64,000 bases of DNA from BJGV01 sp003230615. GTDB taxonomy: Bacteria > Pseudomonadota > Gammaproteobacteria > Burkholderiales > Nitrosomonadaceae. The notes beneath the pieces are model-generated. The model was not told the DNA's origin. It was given only the letters and a program-made list of their open reading frames with translations, and did not search any database. The stretch covers positions 558,001 through 622,000 of the forward strand of contig OY760140.1 in assembly GCA_963663215.1 (NCBI GenBank), in the 5' to 3' direction. The position numbers and the translations under genes were made by a program. Positions 36,580 through 45,571 of this stretch are shown here, piece by piece. Position 1 is the first letter of the stretch, and each line of letters opens with the position of its first letter.

Positions 36580-38346
36580 ATGAGCAACTATAGAGTATTG
36601 TTTCTGGTTTCTTTGGGTTCCAGCTTGGGGGTCATGCTTCTTTGTTTAACCCCCTTCGCTTTAGCTGGCACAACAGCTGACTCCTTTATTAAGGAAGCGG
36701 AAAATAAAGTAATGCAGGACACAAGTTTTCCAACATCTAAAATTACTACATTAGATCTAGAATCCTTATCTGCAGACGAATCAACTACTACTCCCATAAT
36801 TAAAGTAGCAGGAAATACAAATACAATAATTACAAGTTCAGATCTAGAGGAGGTACCTAAAGCTAAATTTGATTGGACAAAAGAACCACACTACACGAAA
36901 TCGCCGCGCCCAGGGGGATTTGTGGTACCGGCAGGGCCAAAGGCATCAGAATACCCAGGACAGTATTCTCTATTTGATTTTGTTACCGGAAAAGAACGTG
37001 AAACCAAGCCTGTTCAACCATATTCGCCGTTTGCTCTACAAACTACCCCTGCGTTTGATATAAATTTTAATTATCTGGAAAACCCGGATCATGAAACAGA
37101 CCTCTTTGACCCTGTCAAGCGGATTCATTTAGGAGACGACTTCCTGTTATCTTTTGGCGGCCAGTTCTGGTATCGATATATGCATGAAACGGATAGCCGC
37201 CTCAATGCTGCCGGTAGAAACAATTCTTTTCATTTGGCGCGTACGAGATTTCACGGTGACATATGGTACCAAGACAAGGTTCGGATCTTTGCTGAATTCT
37301 TGGATGCGCGCATATGGGGTCAAGAACTAGCACCGCTTGGTATTGATGCAAACCACACGGACTTGCTCAATATATTTATTGACATAAAATTAGCAGAAGC
37401 TCAAGGCGGTAAGGCTTATGTCCGTGTCGGTAGACAAGAGTTGACACTCGGTTCCCAAAGGCTTGTTTCCTCACTGGATTGGGTCAACACCCGGCGTACT
37501 TTCCAAGGTGTTAAAGTCTTCTGGAACACGCCAAAATTTGATATTAGTGCTTTTGCGGTTCGCCCGCAGATGACTGAAGTAAAAGAATTCGATAACTGGA
37601 ATAAAAAGCGTGATTTCTGGGGTTTATGGGGAACCTATAAACCAAAGAAGGGAGATGCTTTTGACCTCTATTATATGGGCCTAAATAACCACAATAACAG
37701 GGCGCGAGGTCAAGCTGGGATACCGGGAGATGCTTTTATACATACCATAGGGAGCCGCTACATTGGAACTTATGAACGGTTTTTGTATGAATTAGAAGGA
37801 ATGTACCAGTTTGGTACGCATGCCAATCAGGATATTTCTGCTGGCGCGGTTGCCGTGGGTGGGGGCTATCGTATCCCGCTACCATTTAATCCCCAGTTTT
37901 GGTTACGCTACGACTATGCCTCTGGAGATGATAATTTGGGCGTTGGCGGCACTCGTAATACGTTTAACCACCTCTTTCCCTTTGGGAATTATTACCTGGG
38001 CTGGTTAGACCGAGTAGGACGACAAAATATCCACGACTTGAACCTACAGTTTAGTTTTCATCCGCAACGCTGGCTTACTTTCCTTTCACAATACCACCGG
38101 TACTACCTAGCAAGTAAAACAGACTTTTTATACAACGTAGGGGGTGCTGCTACTCTTCGGGATCCAACCGGCTTATCAGGAAGCCATGTAGGTGATGAAA
38201 TTGATTTTCGTTTCAATGTTCACGTTGACCGGCATCAGGATGTTTTGGTTGGATATTCAAAAATGTGGGCTGGTGGCTTTATGAAAGCGACAAGACCTGG
38301 CGTTAATCCAGATCTTTTCTACGTGCAATATAACTTCCGTTTTTAA
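36580..38346 (+). CDS. Alginate-export-type outer membrane porin
   Basis: 588 residues. A signal peptide ends near residue 30 (CLTPFALAGTTA); a Pro-rich spacer follows, then a large beta-barrel matching the alginate-export (AlgE-like) family, with FGGQFWYRYMHETDSR, VRVGRQELTLGSQRLVSSLDW and a C-terminal FYVQYNFRF ending in Phe. Members often act as general or nitrogen-compound porins in chemolithotrophs rather than alginate exporters. Position 79 bases after cynS suggests it admits the substrate of the cluster. Confidence 0.8.
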   Translation: MSNYRVLFLVSLGSSLGVMLLCLTPFALAGTTADSFIKEAENKVMQDTSFPTSKITTLDLESLSADESTTTPIIKVAGNTNTIITSSDLEEVPKAKFDWTKEPHYTKSPRPGGFVVPAGPKASEYPGQYSLFDFVTGKERETKPVQPYSPFALQTTPAFDINFNYLENPDHETDLFDPVKRIHLGDDFLLSFGGQFWYRYMHETDSRLNAAGRNNSFHLARTRFHGDIWYQDKVRIFAEFLDARIWGQELAPLGIDANHTDLLNIFIDIKLAEAQGGKAYVRVGRQELTLGSQRLVSSLDWVNTRRTFQGVKVFWNTPKFDISAFAVRPQMTEVKEFDNWNKKRDFWGLWGTYKPKKGDAFDLYYMGLNNHNNRARGQAGIPGDAFIHTIGSRYIGTYERFLYELEGMYQFGTHANQDISAGAVAVGGGYRIPLPFNPQFWLRYDYASGDDNLGVGGTRNTFNHLFPFGNYYLGWLDRVGRQNIHDLNLQFSFHPQRWLTFLSQYHRYYLASKTDFLYNVGGAATLRDPTGLSGSHVGDEIDFRFNVHVDRHQDVLVGYSKMWAGGFMKATRPGVNPDLFYVQYNFRF

Positions 38347-38717
38347 GTGCTTCAAGAGACGATGTTTAGTCTGCATTTTGGAAAGAGACGCCTTCCAGAT
38401 AGTTTTGAGAACCACGTATCGTTCACCTCGCACTTGCCCACTATGCCAGATGAGCACGCGTATCAATTTACTTTGAGTATGAGTGTTGCGAGTAGTAGTG
38501 AGCAGCTTACATGGGAGCGTGTTGGTACTTAGCAGATCTTGCGGTTGAAATCGAAAGCATCGATACCGCCTGGAATTTTATAGAGGTACTTGAATCAACA
38601 AAGAGACATGAGCTACACCGATTTAAAAGGGACATAATCCATTTTCTTTGCAGAACTCACCGATGCCTGATTGAAACAGAAAATGTGCTAACAATGGTGG
38701 CAGAAGGAGACCAATAA
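38347..38717 (+). other. Two short overlapping frames, possibly one broken gene
   Basis: A frame of about 60 codons at 38347-38532 overlaps a second at 38511-38717 (LADLAVEIESIDTAWNFIEV). Neither has a clear start signal nor a recognised domain. They might be halves of one frameshifted small gene behind the porin, but I cannot show it. Confidence 0.2.
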
Positions 38718-38999
38718 ACTCAATTTTCTCACTTATTGGTTCTTTAGCCAGCTGTGTAGTTGGAATTGCAAAAGTGAAGTGCGAATAATTCTACGTAGCT
38801 TCAAGACGAATGGCGGCTATATCCAGGGCATAGTACTGGCCTCCCACCCTACTGGAACAGTACTTTTGAACATTGTGACAGTCTGTGTATGCCGGAAGAT
38901 ACTGTCAGCCGCCACCCGTGTTGGTTATATATGAAATAGAATATCGAGGTTATGGTATGACCTTGAATGACCACTTTGGATCGATAGTGGCTATTCATT
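38718..38999. other. Gene-free region before hairpin and C-type att
   Basis: No ORF recognised. Short inverted stretches near 38841-38880 do not make a clean terminator. Confidence 0.4.
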
Positions 39000-39031
39000 A
39001 AGGTCTGCTTTGTGCCAAAACGGACGGTCTC
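39000..39031 (+). repeat. 32-bp hairpin repeat, copy 4 (degraded)
   Basis: GGTCTGCTTTGTGCC followed by AAAACGGACGGTC; one base shorter in the right arm. Same orientation as the others. Confidence 0.75.
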
Positions 39032-39065
39032 GCCTATAACTGTTCAATAGCATCCAATCAAAGCT

Positions 39066-39162
39066 AATAAATCTGCTGGTACATTTGCTGGTTCTTTAAA
39101 ATAGAAAAAACATAGATCAGCCTGTGGTGGTGGTTATAGGCTACTATTCGATTCCCGCCGCC
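39066..39162 (+). repeat. C-type att flank with ssrA-derived core (core 39147-39162)
   Basis: Near copy of 30880-30979: GCTGGTACATTTGCTGG, then TAGATCAGCCTGTGG, and the core TTCGATTCCCGCCGCC. With the copy at 30964 it bounds the kinase/cyanate module as direct repeats. Confidence 0.75.
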
Positions 39163-39178
39163 GTTTTTTTGAAGAATT

Positions 39179-39208
39179 GAGTGTTTGCTTTGTACAAAAG
39201 TAGACGTT
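39179..39208 (+). repeat. 32-bp hairpin repeat, copy 5 (degraded)
   Basis: GAGTGTTTGCTTTGTAC with right arm AAAAGTAGACGTT. It lies 16 bases after the att core and overlaps the stop codon of the - strand gene at 39207. Confidence 0.75.
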
Positions 39209-39608
39209 AATTTGTTGATTGGATGGACTTGCTCTCCAACGCAACAATCATCCATTTAGCATATTCCATGAAACTCTTATCTTCTTCTAATGTTACCGAA
39301 TCCGATTTTGTTTTTTGCATTAAGTTTTCTAATCTGTCTATATGCTTTAAATCACTTTCGGTAGCTATACCTTCTGATTTCTTGAATAGCAACTTAATTC
39401 TATGTTCAGCAATATTAGTTAGGTTCATTCGAAGCTCCAAGCATAAGCCAGCTAGCTTAACTAATTTACAATATTTTCCATACAAGAGAATAAACCAGGT
39501 TTTTAACACATCGGCCAGCATACTTAAACTCACTTTAATTATTATTCCAAAGACCAAAAGGAAAAGCATAAGAAGAATTATAATGCTGTATAACTTGCCT
39601 GCATTCAT
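39207..39608 (-). CDS. Hypothetical protein with N-terminal membrane helix
   Basis: About 133 residues from the ATG at 39608, chosen because GGAGG lies 8 bases before it; a TTG further upstream is unlikely. Residues 5-27 (LYSIIILLMLFLLVFGIIIK) form a membrane segment; the rest is soluble, charged and probably helical. It is the only gene between hairpin copies 5 and 6 and between a C-type and an A-type att core. Family not recognised. A + strand frame overlaps most of it and was judged the shadow. Confidence 0.55.
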   Translation of the reverse strand: MNAGKLYSIIILLMLFLLVFGIIIKVSLSMLADVLKTWFILLYGKYCKLVKLAGLCLELRMNLTNIAEHRIKLLFKKSEGIATESDLKHIDRLENLMQKTKSDSVTLEEDKSFMEYAKWMIVALESKSIQSTN

Positions 39609-39743
39609 AATTGCCTCCAATAAAACAGTACATATAACAGAGGTTAATTACTTTAAACAGTATTGTCTGTGAGAAAGCACACACTATTGAATAAATACAG
39701 AAAGTATCTTTCGTTATGGGCAGAGTGAGAGCTGATGCTCACC

Positions 39744-39773
39744 AATGTCTGCTTTGCACCAAAAGCAGTCAAT
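39744..39773 (+). repeat. 32-bp hairpin repeat, copy 6 (variant)
   Basis: AATGTCTGCTTTGCACC with right arm AAAAGCAGTC. It opens an A-type att flank. Confidence 0.75.
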
Positions 39774-39980
39774 AGTGACTTATTTGTACCTAAAAAGTAG
39801 TCATTTGTGACAAGTGTTCTATATAGTAAATAATTATATTTGGCTTCCAGTAACATCTGGTAACAGCCAGATTTCTTGGGGGTAGAGTTGGGGGTATCTC
39901 AAGAAAATAGAGGCAACTTTTTCTTTACTAATAATATGATTAATAAGGAATTAACAAGTTCTAGTTCGGTTTCCGCCGCC
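39744..39980 (+). repeat. A-type att flank with degraded core (core 39965-39980)
   Basis: Begins with hairpin copy 6, then CTTCCAGTAACATC, GTAACAGCCAG, twin TTGGGGGTA arm-like words, an ATATGATTAATAAGG block and the core TTCGGTTTCCGCCGCC. Related units lie at 44397-44606 and 62081-62321. Confidence 0.7.
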
Positions 39981-40245
39981 GACAATCATAAGAACGGATT
40001 ATGATATGGTTATGAGACAAAAAATGAGTTAGTTATTATTATACTTTTTCATTCATTGGCATGCTTGCCGTAGCATTAAAGCTATCAATGTAATGTACTA
40101 AATATAGAGAAAACACTACTCTGACAATAGAAACGTGTTAGATTCCCCGGTTACCTTTATTTCTTTCATTCATCTTTCATTCGCCTGCCTCAGCATGTAC
40201 TTTCGTATCTAGAATGTCTGGCTAATGTAACCTTCTTGGAGTTTT
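39981..40245. other. Upstream region of the RhlE gene
   Basis: 265 bases between the A-type core and the helicase start; must contain its promoter. No distinct motif recognised. Confidence 0.35.
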
Positions 40246-41574
40246 ATGTCTTTCTCATCTCTTGGCTTGTCCGATGAAATTATTCGGGCTGTCACTGAAC
40301 GTGGTTACACCGTTCCTACTCCTATTCAGTTGCAATCAATTCCTGCCGTACTATCTGGTGGAGATCTGCTAGCCGGTGCACAAACTGGTACTGGTAAGAC
40401 TGCAGGCTTTACTTTGCCAATTCTGCATCAACTTTCGGACAAGGGTATCAAGGGACCTTCCAGCGGACGGCCGCCAATACGTACACTGATTCTTGTTCCC
40501 ACCCGTGAACTTGCGGCACAAGTAGAGGAGAGCGTTCGTGATTACAGCAAATATCTGAAGCTAAGTTCGATGGTAATGATCGGTGGAATCAATATCAAGC
40601 AGCAAATTGTTCGCCTGAGAAGTCGTGTAGATATTCTAGTCGCAACGCCAGGACGTCTGCTGGATCATGTGCAACAAAAGACCCTCGACTTGTCTCATAT
40701 TCAAATTCTTGTGCTGGACGAAGCCGATCGCATGCTTGACATGGGATTTATTCGTGATATCAAGAAAGTACTCACGTTGCTGCCTAGACAGCGTCAGAAT
40801 CTGCTGTTCTCTGCCACTTTATCCGACGAGATTCAGTTGTTAGCAGACAATCTACTCAATAAGCCAGTTATGATTGAGGTAGCACAGCGCAATGCTACTG
40901 CTGACAAGGTGACGCATGTGGTGCATCCGGTGGATCGTGAGCGCAAACGTAATTTGCTTGCCCATCTCATAAAGCAGTACCGTTGGCAACAAGTGCTCGT
41001 GTTTACTCGTACCAAGCACGGCGCTAATAAGTTGGCCGAGTATCTGGTCGTAAATAATATTCCATCACTCGCTATACATGGAAATAAGAGCCAATCATCG
41101 CGTACCCGGGCATTGGCTGAATTCAAGACAGGTAGCCTGCAAGTTCTGGTTGCAACAGATATTGCTGCACGTGGAATCTACATCAACGAGCTGCCGCATG
41201 TAGTCAACTTTGATCTTCCCAGTGTGGCAGGGGATTATGTTCACCGCATTGGTCGTACCGGACGCGCTGGAGCAGAAGGCGATGCCGTGTCACTGGTGTG
41301 TGTGGATGAGCGCAAGCTACTGATGGACATTGAAAGGCTTATTAAGCGTGACTTACCTAGTAGGATTATCGCTGGTTTCGAGCCCGACCCAAGCATTAAA
41401 GCTGGACCAATAACAAACGGTCGCAGTAGTGTCGTGCCACGTGGTGTAACACCAAAAAAAAGGCAGACGAAAGGGCAAACAATTACTAAGTCAACATCTA
41501 AAAGACCAACTGGGTCTAAGTGGGCAATCTCTCGTTATAAACATCCTCTGCATAAGTTTGTAGCGGGGTGCTGA
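40246..41574 (+). CDS. rhlE: DEAD-box ATP-dependent RNA helicase, RhlE type
   Basis: 442 residues. Q motif in PTPIQLQSIP, motif I AQTGTGKTAG, motif II VLDEADRMLDMGF, motif III FSATLS, motif V ATDIAARGI and motif VI HRIGRTGRAG. The basic C-terminal tail (TPKKRQTKGQTITKST) binds RNA. RhlE-type helicases assist ribosome and mRNA metabolism, often in the cold. The gene is the only one between an A-type core (39980) and a B-type core (41716), so what looks like a chromosomal housekeeping gene may be island cargo here. Confidence 0.92.
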   Translation: MSFSSLGLSDEIIRAVTERGYTVPTPIQLQSIPAVLSGGDLLAGAQTGTGKTAGFTLPILHQLSDKGIKGPSSGRPPIRTLILVPTRELAAQVEESVRDYSKYLKLSSMVMIGGINIKQQIVRLRSRVDILVATPGRLLDHVQQKTLDLSHIQILVLDEADRMLDMGFIRDIKKVLTLLPRQRQNLLFSATLSDEIQLLADNLLNKPVMIEVAQRNATADKVTHVVHPVDRERKRNLLAHLIKQYRWQQVLVFTRTKHGANKLAEYLVVNNIPSLAIHGNKSQSSRTRALAEFKTGSLQVLVATDIAARGIYINELPHVVNFDLPSVAGDYVHRIGRTGRAGAEGDAVSLVCVDERKLLMDIERLIKRDLPSRIIAGFEPDPSIKAGPITNGRSSVVPRGVTPKKRQTKGQTITKSTSKRPTGSKWAISRYKHPLHKFVAGC

Positions 41575-41617
41575 TTGAGAAATCATAGCTGCGCTTTGTA
41601 ATCTATTCCCCGTAATG

Positions 41618-41716
41618 TTTTTAAGAATGAACCTATATGGGGGCAACACTGAAATGTTGAAACATGCAAGATAAGTGTTAATGGGCATTCCAGCTAGTTA
41701 TTCGATTCCCGCCGCC
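41618..41716 (+). repeat. B-type att flank, 3' part only (core 41701-41716)
   Basis: TATGGGGGCAACACTG, then GTTAATGGGCATTCCAGCT and the intact core TTCGATTCCCGCCGCC, matching the last 100 bases of the B unit at 29876-30173. The upstream part of the unit is absent. Confidence 0.7.
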
Positions 41717-41886
41717 CTCGATAAATATTAGTTTTCCTCTAGAAATTCATCCAAGGATGTTATGGTCGCCCTCACTCCCACAGCACAGTTCTATTCGCTG
41801 GCCCGGATAAGTTTTCCAGAAGGAGCATATTTGCTAACTTATGCTAAAACTTTGCAACAGAGCCCTCAATCAATTATAAAGAGTCC

Positions 41887-42402
41887 ATGATGAAATATAT
41901 ATTTACCTTATTATTAGCGTTAGCTCTTGTTTCCCCAGTTTCTGCTGCTGATCAAGTACCGTTTGGAAATGAGATTCAAAGCTCAATTAAGAACTATAAC
42001 CGAGCCACGCCAACACTAGCTACATCAGGTACTATTGGTGAGGGTGGTGTTAAGGAACTCGCTGAAAAAGGCTTTGCCACCATCATTGATTTGCGTACTG
42101 AGGCAGAGGGCACGGCAAATGAGAAAAAAGCCGTGGAATCTGCGGGGATGAGTTACATCAACATCCCGGTTACAGGCGCAGGCATAAATAATGAACAGCT
42201 TGTTGCTTTTTCTAAGGCGATTGAAGATGTGAAAACACCTGTTTTGGTTCACTGTGCTTCGGGAAATCGAGTGGGCGCTTTATGGACAACCTACCGCCTT
42301 AGTAAAGGAATAAATTCGGAGATTGCCTTTGAAGAAGGTCGTACAGCGGGAATGAAGCCATCCTTGGAAGAGAAAGTTAAAGAAGCGTGCCAAACATGTT
42401 GA
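41887..42402 (+). CDS. Secreted DUF442-type phosphatase-like protein
   Basis: 171 residues with a signal peptide (LLALALVSPVSAA, cleavage near residue 20). The mature domain resembles the beta-lactamase-hydrolase-like / DUF442 group of dual-specificity phosphatase folds, with FATIIDLRTEAEG and the loop VHCASGNRVGALW carrying the nucleophilic Cys and Arg. Secreted members of unknown substrate are common in proteobacteria. First gene after the B-type core at 41716, followed 21 bases later by the next gene. Confidence 0.72.
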   Translation: MMKYIFTLLLALALVSPVSAADQVPFGNEIQSSIKNYNRATPTLATSGTIGEGGVKELAEKGFATIIDLRTEAEGTANEKKAVESAGMSYINIPVTGAGINNEQLVAFSKAIEDVKTPVLVHCASGNRVGALWTTYRLSKGINSEIAFEEGRTAGMKPSLEEKVKEACQTC

Positions 42403-42423
42403 ACTTATTTTCTTTCACCTGTG

Positions 42424-43416
42424 ATGGAGCCAAAACTCTACGGTGAGCGTATTATAGCGTCCATTACCGCGGCGGCATTTGTACTGCTAGCAGGAATCTT
42501 ATTTCCGTTTTCATCCGTAATTGCTGAACCTATCGATCTTAACGGCTCAATACCATTAGGTACTGGATCGATTTCGGGAACCCTGTATGGAGATCTGACG
42601 AAAAACACCCTAACGCTAAATAAATCACCTATCAGCAAAATTTCCATCAATACAGCGGCATCTGGCCCCTTGCCTCCCAGTATTCTTCCTGGATCATTTA
42701 CTTATACGCAAGGTTTCTTAGTTGAACTTCCATTTGGCAATACCAACTCTGTGAGCTACAACGTCGAATTTACTATTACGCCTCATCTTTCTGCGAGTCT
42801 TGTAGTACCTACATGGCACTTCTGCGTTAGCGGCAAAGCTAACCTTGGATCTGTCACAGCCAGACTCATGGCTGTACCACAATCACCCTCGACTATCGGA
42901 ACAATTAATGCGATTTCCACACCTACTTTTAGTGGAAGGATTACAACGAGCCTTGATCCCGTTACAACCGCCCTTGCACAGGCTGCACTCAACACGACTT
43001 TAGCGGAATTAAATTCTTCTGGTGCTAAGCTGAGCCTGAGTTTTACTGGTGAGTGGGAAAAACTCTCGATTGGGCCGGCAACTATGGCACTTGCCCAAAC
43101 GAAACCAAGTATCAAGATCGATCTGAATTTAACATCAGCAATTCTTGCGGGAAGGTTTGATTATAGGGTTGATCTTAGTTTCACTTCGCCAACTAATGGT
43201 TTTGTTGGCAGCATCTTTGAAGAAGAGATAGAAGGTCTCATAGAAGATGAACTAATGAATCGTCTGATGAGTTATGTTGACCATGAATTCGATATAGAGG
43301 TTAATGGTAAATTTGGGAGGTACAGGCAGAATTGTAGTGGCCGACAACTAGGGCCTACCCGCATCGGTACTTCCAGTGACGTCTACGCGCAGATCACTTT
43401 AGGAGTGTCTGGCTAG
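42424..43416 (+). CDS. Hypothetical exported protein
   Basis: About 330 residues. A hydrophobic segment at roughly 12-35 (ASITAAAFVLLAGILFPFSS) is a signal peptide or anchor. The rest is rich in Ser, Thr, Gly and Leu with alternating hydrophobic patterning, suggesting beta structure (SISGTLYGDLTKNTLTLNK). A GTG lies just before the ATG used. Family not recognised; it sits with other exported proteins in the 41.7-44.6 kb module. Confidence 0.6.
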   Translation: MEPKLYGERIIASITAAAFVLLAGILFPFSSVIAEPIDLNGSIPLGTGSISGTLYGDLTKNTLTLNKSPISKISINTAASGPLPPSILPGSFTYTQGFLVELPFGNTNSVSYNVEFTITPHLSASLVVPTWHFCVSGKANLGSVTARLMAVPQSPSTIGTINAISTPTFSGRITTSLDPVTTALAQAALNTTLAELNSSGAKLSLSFTGEWEKLSIGPATMALAQTKPSIKIDLNLTSAILAGRFDYRVDLSFTSPTNGFVGSIFEEEIEGLIEDELMNRLMSYVDHEFDIEVNGKFGRYRQNCSGRQLGPTRIGTSSDVYAQITLGVSG

Positions 43417-43438
43417 ATATAGTCAGGGGAAATTCCTT

Positions 43439-43579
43439 ATGAAAGCGCACATATCTCTACCATTACTGGCCATAGTATTACTGAGTTCTGCTCCACAAAT
43501 CCATGCCGACATGCACTCAAGTGATAAGACAACGGCGAAGGAGATACAGCAAAAAGCAAATCTAGCTTGTATAGTGTGA
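43439..43579 (+). CDS. Small secreted peptide
   Basis: 46 residues with a likely signal peptide (HISLPLLAIVLLSSAPQIHA) and a short hydrophilic mature part of about 22 residues ending in ANLACIV. AGGGGAAA lies before the ATG. It lies 22 bases after the preceding exported-protein gene in the same direction. No function can be given; it might be the stump of a longer gene. Confidence 0.4.
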   Translation: MKAHISLPLLAIVLLSSAPQIHADMHSSDKTTAKEIQQKANLACIV

Positions 43580-43649
43580 TATCTAAGCATAATTGCCATG
43601 TATTAAGATGTTATACGGCAAGTGACGTTCTAACACTATTTGGAGTTCA

Positions 43650-44294
43650 ATGTTAACTAAAGACGATAATTGGATAGAAGCCTCAGATATTCTGTCCATT
43701 TTTCCGACGTTTGTCTGGAAGATTCAGTCGACGCCAGAATTCTATAAGAAGGTTAATACGAAGGTACTCAAAGCTCTAAATCGAATGAACCCGGACATGG
43801 CTGATATTCCGCCTGGTGACTCATGGCAGTCTAATCAGCAACTGCACAAATACGAAGAATTCATTGATCTAATGCCACGCATTTTTACCACAGCAAAAAC
43901 AGTGTTGCGATTTCTTAAGGTCGGCTATGATGCGGTCGAGATCACTGGTTGCTGGGCCAATATCAATTCAATTGGGGCGTCTCACACAATTCATAGTCAT
44001 CCAAATAACTTTTTGAGCGGTGTGTACTACGTTCAAACACAGGCAGGCGCTGATACGATTAATTTTCACGATCCTAGACTACAAACTGGCATTATCAGGC
44101 CTCCAATTACCGAACTCACAGCCCAGAATACAGATCAGGTCGTGGTGAACGTGAGCAAGGGGACACTCTTGATGTTTCCAGCCTATTTATGGCACTCGGT
44201 TTCACGAAACGAGAGTGATAAGCTTAGGATAGACATAAGTTTCAACCTCATGTTCTCTTTATTCGCGGAGAACCTAAGTAAACCTTTATGGTGA
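43650..44294 (+). CDS. Putative 2-oxoglutarate/Fe(II)-dependent oxygenase
   Basis: 214 residues. IFPTFVWKIQ at the N-terminus, the metal-binding HSHPNNFLSGVYYVQ with a double-stranded beta-helix layout, NFHDPR, and a distal GTLLMFPAYLWHSV with Arg-Asp-containing SDKLRIDISFNL follow the TIGR02466-type putative 2OG-Fe(II) oxygenase pattern. Substrate unknown. It starts 70 bases after the small secreted peptide and ends the 41.7-44.6 kb module. Confidence 0.72.
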   Translation: MLTKDDNWIEASDILSIFPTFVWKIQSTPEFYKKVNTKVLKALNRMNPDMADIPPGDSWQSNQQLHKYEEFIDLMPRIFTTAKTVLRFLKVGYDAVEITGCWANINSIGASHTIHSHPNNFLSGVYYVQTQAGADTINFHDPRLQTGIIRPPITELTAQNTDQVVVNVSKGTLLMFPAYLWHSVSRNESDKLRIDISFNLMFSLFAENLSKPLW

Positions 44295-44396
44295 CCTTAA
44301 GCACCTGTGCCGCTTAATAAATCGTTTGAGCGGATGCGGTTAAGCTGTGGCTGCTTGCTTTAGCGTTTCGCCTGCGCCCTGTTCAACTTGTTCGTT
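44295..44396. other. Spacer before A-type att flank
   Basis: About 100 bases after the oxygenase gene; no feature recognised. Confidence 0.3.
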
Positions 44397-44428
44397 GAAT
44401 GTCTGCTCTGGGTCGACGGCAGTCATTC
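44397..44428 (+). repeat. 32-bp hairpin repeat, copy 7 (divergent loop)
   Basis: GAATGTCTGCTCT, loop GGGTCG, then ACGGCAGTCATTC. The loop differs from the usual GTGCCA, so this is a distinct subfamily at the same structural position. Confidence 0.65.
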
Positions 44429-44606
44429 ACAAAATCTGCTTTGAGCAAAAACAAACGATCACATTTAGCTTCCAATAAGATCCTATAACAGCCAGTCATT
44501 CGGGGGGTATATTTGGGGGTATCTCTAGGAAATTAGAGTAGCGATTTTGTAGATAAGATTATGATTGATAGGATATTAATGGGCCCTAGTTTGGTTTCCC
44601 GCCGCC
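44397..44606 (+). repeat. A-type att flank with degraded core (core 44590-44606)
   Basis: CTTCCAATAAGATCC, TATAACAGCCAGTCATTC, GGGGGGTATATTTGGGGGTA arm-like words, GATAAGATTATGATTGATAG and the core TTTGGTTTCCCGCCGCC. Same order as 39744-39980 and 62081-62321. Confidence 0.7.
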
Positions 44607-44613
44607 CAAGATT

Positions 44614-44645
44614 AAGTGTCTGCTTTGTGCCAAATGCGGGCTTTC
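44614..44645 (+). repeat. 32-bp hairpin repeat, copy 8
   Basis: AAGTGTCTGCTTTGTGCC followed by AAATGCGGGCTTTCG; right arm partly decayed. Lies eight bases after the att core. Confidence 0.75.
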
Positions 44646-44677
44646 GTATTAATCTAAGCACATCTTTATCAGACACT

Positions 44678-44713
44678 AAAACCCCCGCCCGCATATATGC
44701 GGGCGGGGGTTTT
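44678..44713 (-). terminator. Perfect palindromic terminator after the pilin gene
   Basis: AAAACCCCCGCCCGCATA pairs perfectly with its reverse complement to give a 36-base palindrome flanked by A and T runs. It lies 35 bases beyond the pilin stop and can terminate in either direction. Confidence 0.88.
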
Positions 44714-44747
44714 AGTTTTGTTACTTATTAACCTGAATCAGGTCTTG

Positions 44748-45206
44748 TTACTTACAGGCTGCAGGGCGGTATTGTAAGGCGGTAGATCCATCCGTACCCC
44801 ATACAGAGACAATCCCGGCTGCGTCACAGAACCATTCCTGTCCATTTCCTGTTGCTAACCGCATGGTCGAGCTAGTTAAGCCTGCACTTACCCCGGCAGC
44901 TTTAAATGTTGCGGTTACCTGAAAACCCGATGCTAGGGTTGTCGGAGTAACGCTAGCTACATATTTTCCCTGTTGGGTGGTTATAAGCGCATTAAATTCG
45001 TTCGTTGTCGGCCACGTTCCTTTATCAGCATAAAACTCAGCAACTGGAGTTTTCACGCCACCCATCAGATTGATTGCTTCAGTGACTTGTGCCCGGGCGA
45101 TATAATCCTGATAGGCCGGAATTGCCACTGCTGCCAGAATACCGATAATTGCAACCACAATCATCAGCTCGATCAAGGTAAACCCTTTTTGTATTTGCTT
45201 TTTCAT
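44748..45206 (-). CDS. pilA: Type IV major pilin (PilA-like)
   Basis: 152 residues. Class III leader MKKQIQKG is cut by prepilin peptidase before FTLIELMIVVAIIGILAA, with Glu5 of the mature protein present. The C-terminal region has two Cys (EWFCDAAG and RPAACK) for the D-loop disulfide. Ribosome binding site AAAAGGAGT. A sigma-54-type promoter lies 70 bases upstream. No other pilus genes are present, and the gene stands alone between an A-type and a B-type att core, so it depends on assembly machinery elsewhere. Confidence 0.93.
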   Translation of the reverse strand: MKKQIQKGFTLIELMIVVAIIGILAAVAIPAYQDYIARAQVTEAINLMGGVKTPVAEFYADKGTWPTTNEFNALITTQQGKYVASVTPTTLASGFQVTATFKAAGVSAGLTSSTMRLATGNGQEWFCDAAGIVSVWGTDGSTALQYRPAACK

Positions 45207-45275
45207 GCTAAGACTCCTTTTGTAAAAAACCGCTTTTAAAGTTTAGGTACTAACCTTTCTTACTGATTACATATA

Positions 45276-45291
45276 AGCAACTTCTATGCCA
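45276..45291 (-). promoter_or_regulatory. Candidate sigma-54 promoter for the pilin gene
   Basis: On the - strand TGGCATAGAAGTTGCT gives the -24 GG and -12 GC elements with correct spacing (consensus TGGCAC-N5-TTGC). RpoN with PilS/PilR control is usual for type IV pilin genes. Confidence 0.65.
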
Positions 45292-45571
45292 TCTATTAAC
45301 GGCCTCTTTACGGGATATCTTTAAGATATTTTTACCCAAATTCGGTAGAAACTGTCGTTTTTTGTCTAATATGTGTTTTATACCTAAAGTTAATTATCAA
45401 AAAATGTGATTTATTTACTATAGAGGGTATGAATAGTGTGAGGATATGTAAAAATGGTTTATATAATTAATTTGTTTTCTTGATGCGTGCCCATTTACAA
45501 ATAATTTTGTTCAATCAGTGTTGAAGATCGTCACGGATCATTTTCCGATTTGGATCGAAAGCAGGCATTTG
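45292..45571. other. AT-rich gene-free region upstream of the pilin promoter
   Basis: Might hold activator sites for the sigma-54 promoter. No gene or clear repeat recognised. Confidence 0.35.

Noticed and set aside
39223..39672. + strand frame overlapping the - strand gene at 39207-39608
   Set aside because: The - strand frame has a strong GGAGG ribosome binding site and a natural N-terminal membrane helix; the + frame has neither.
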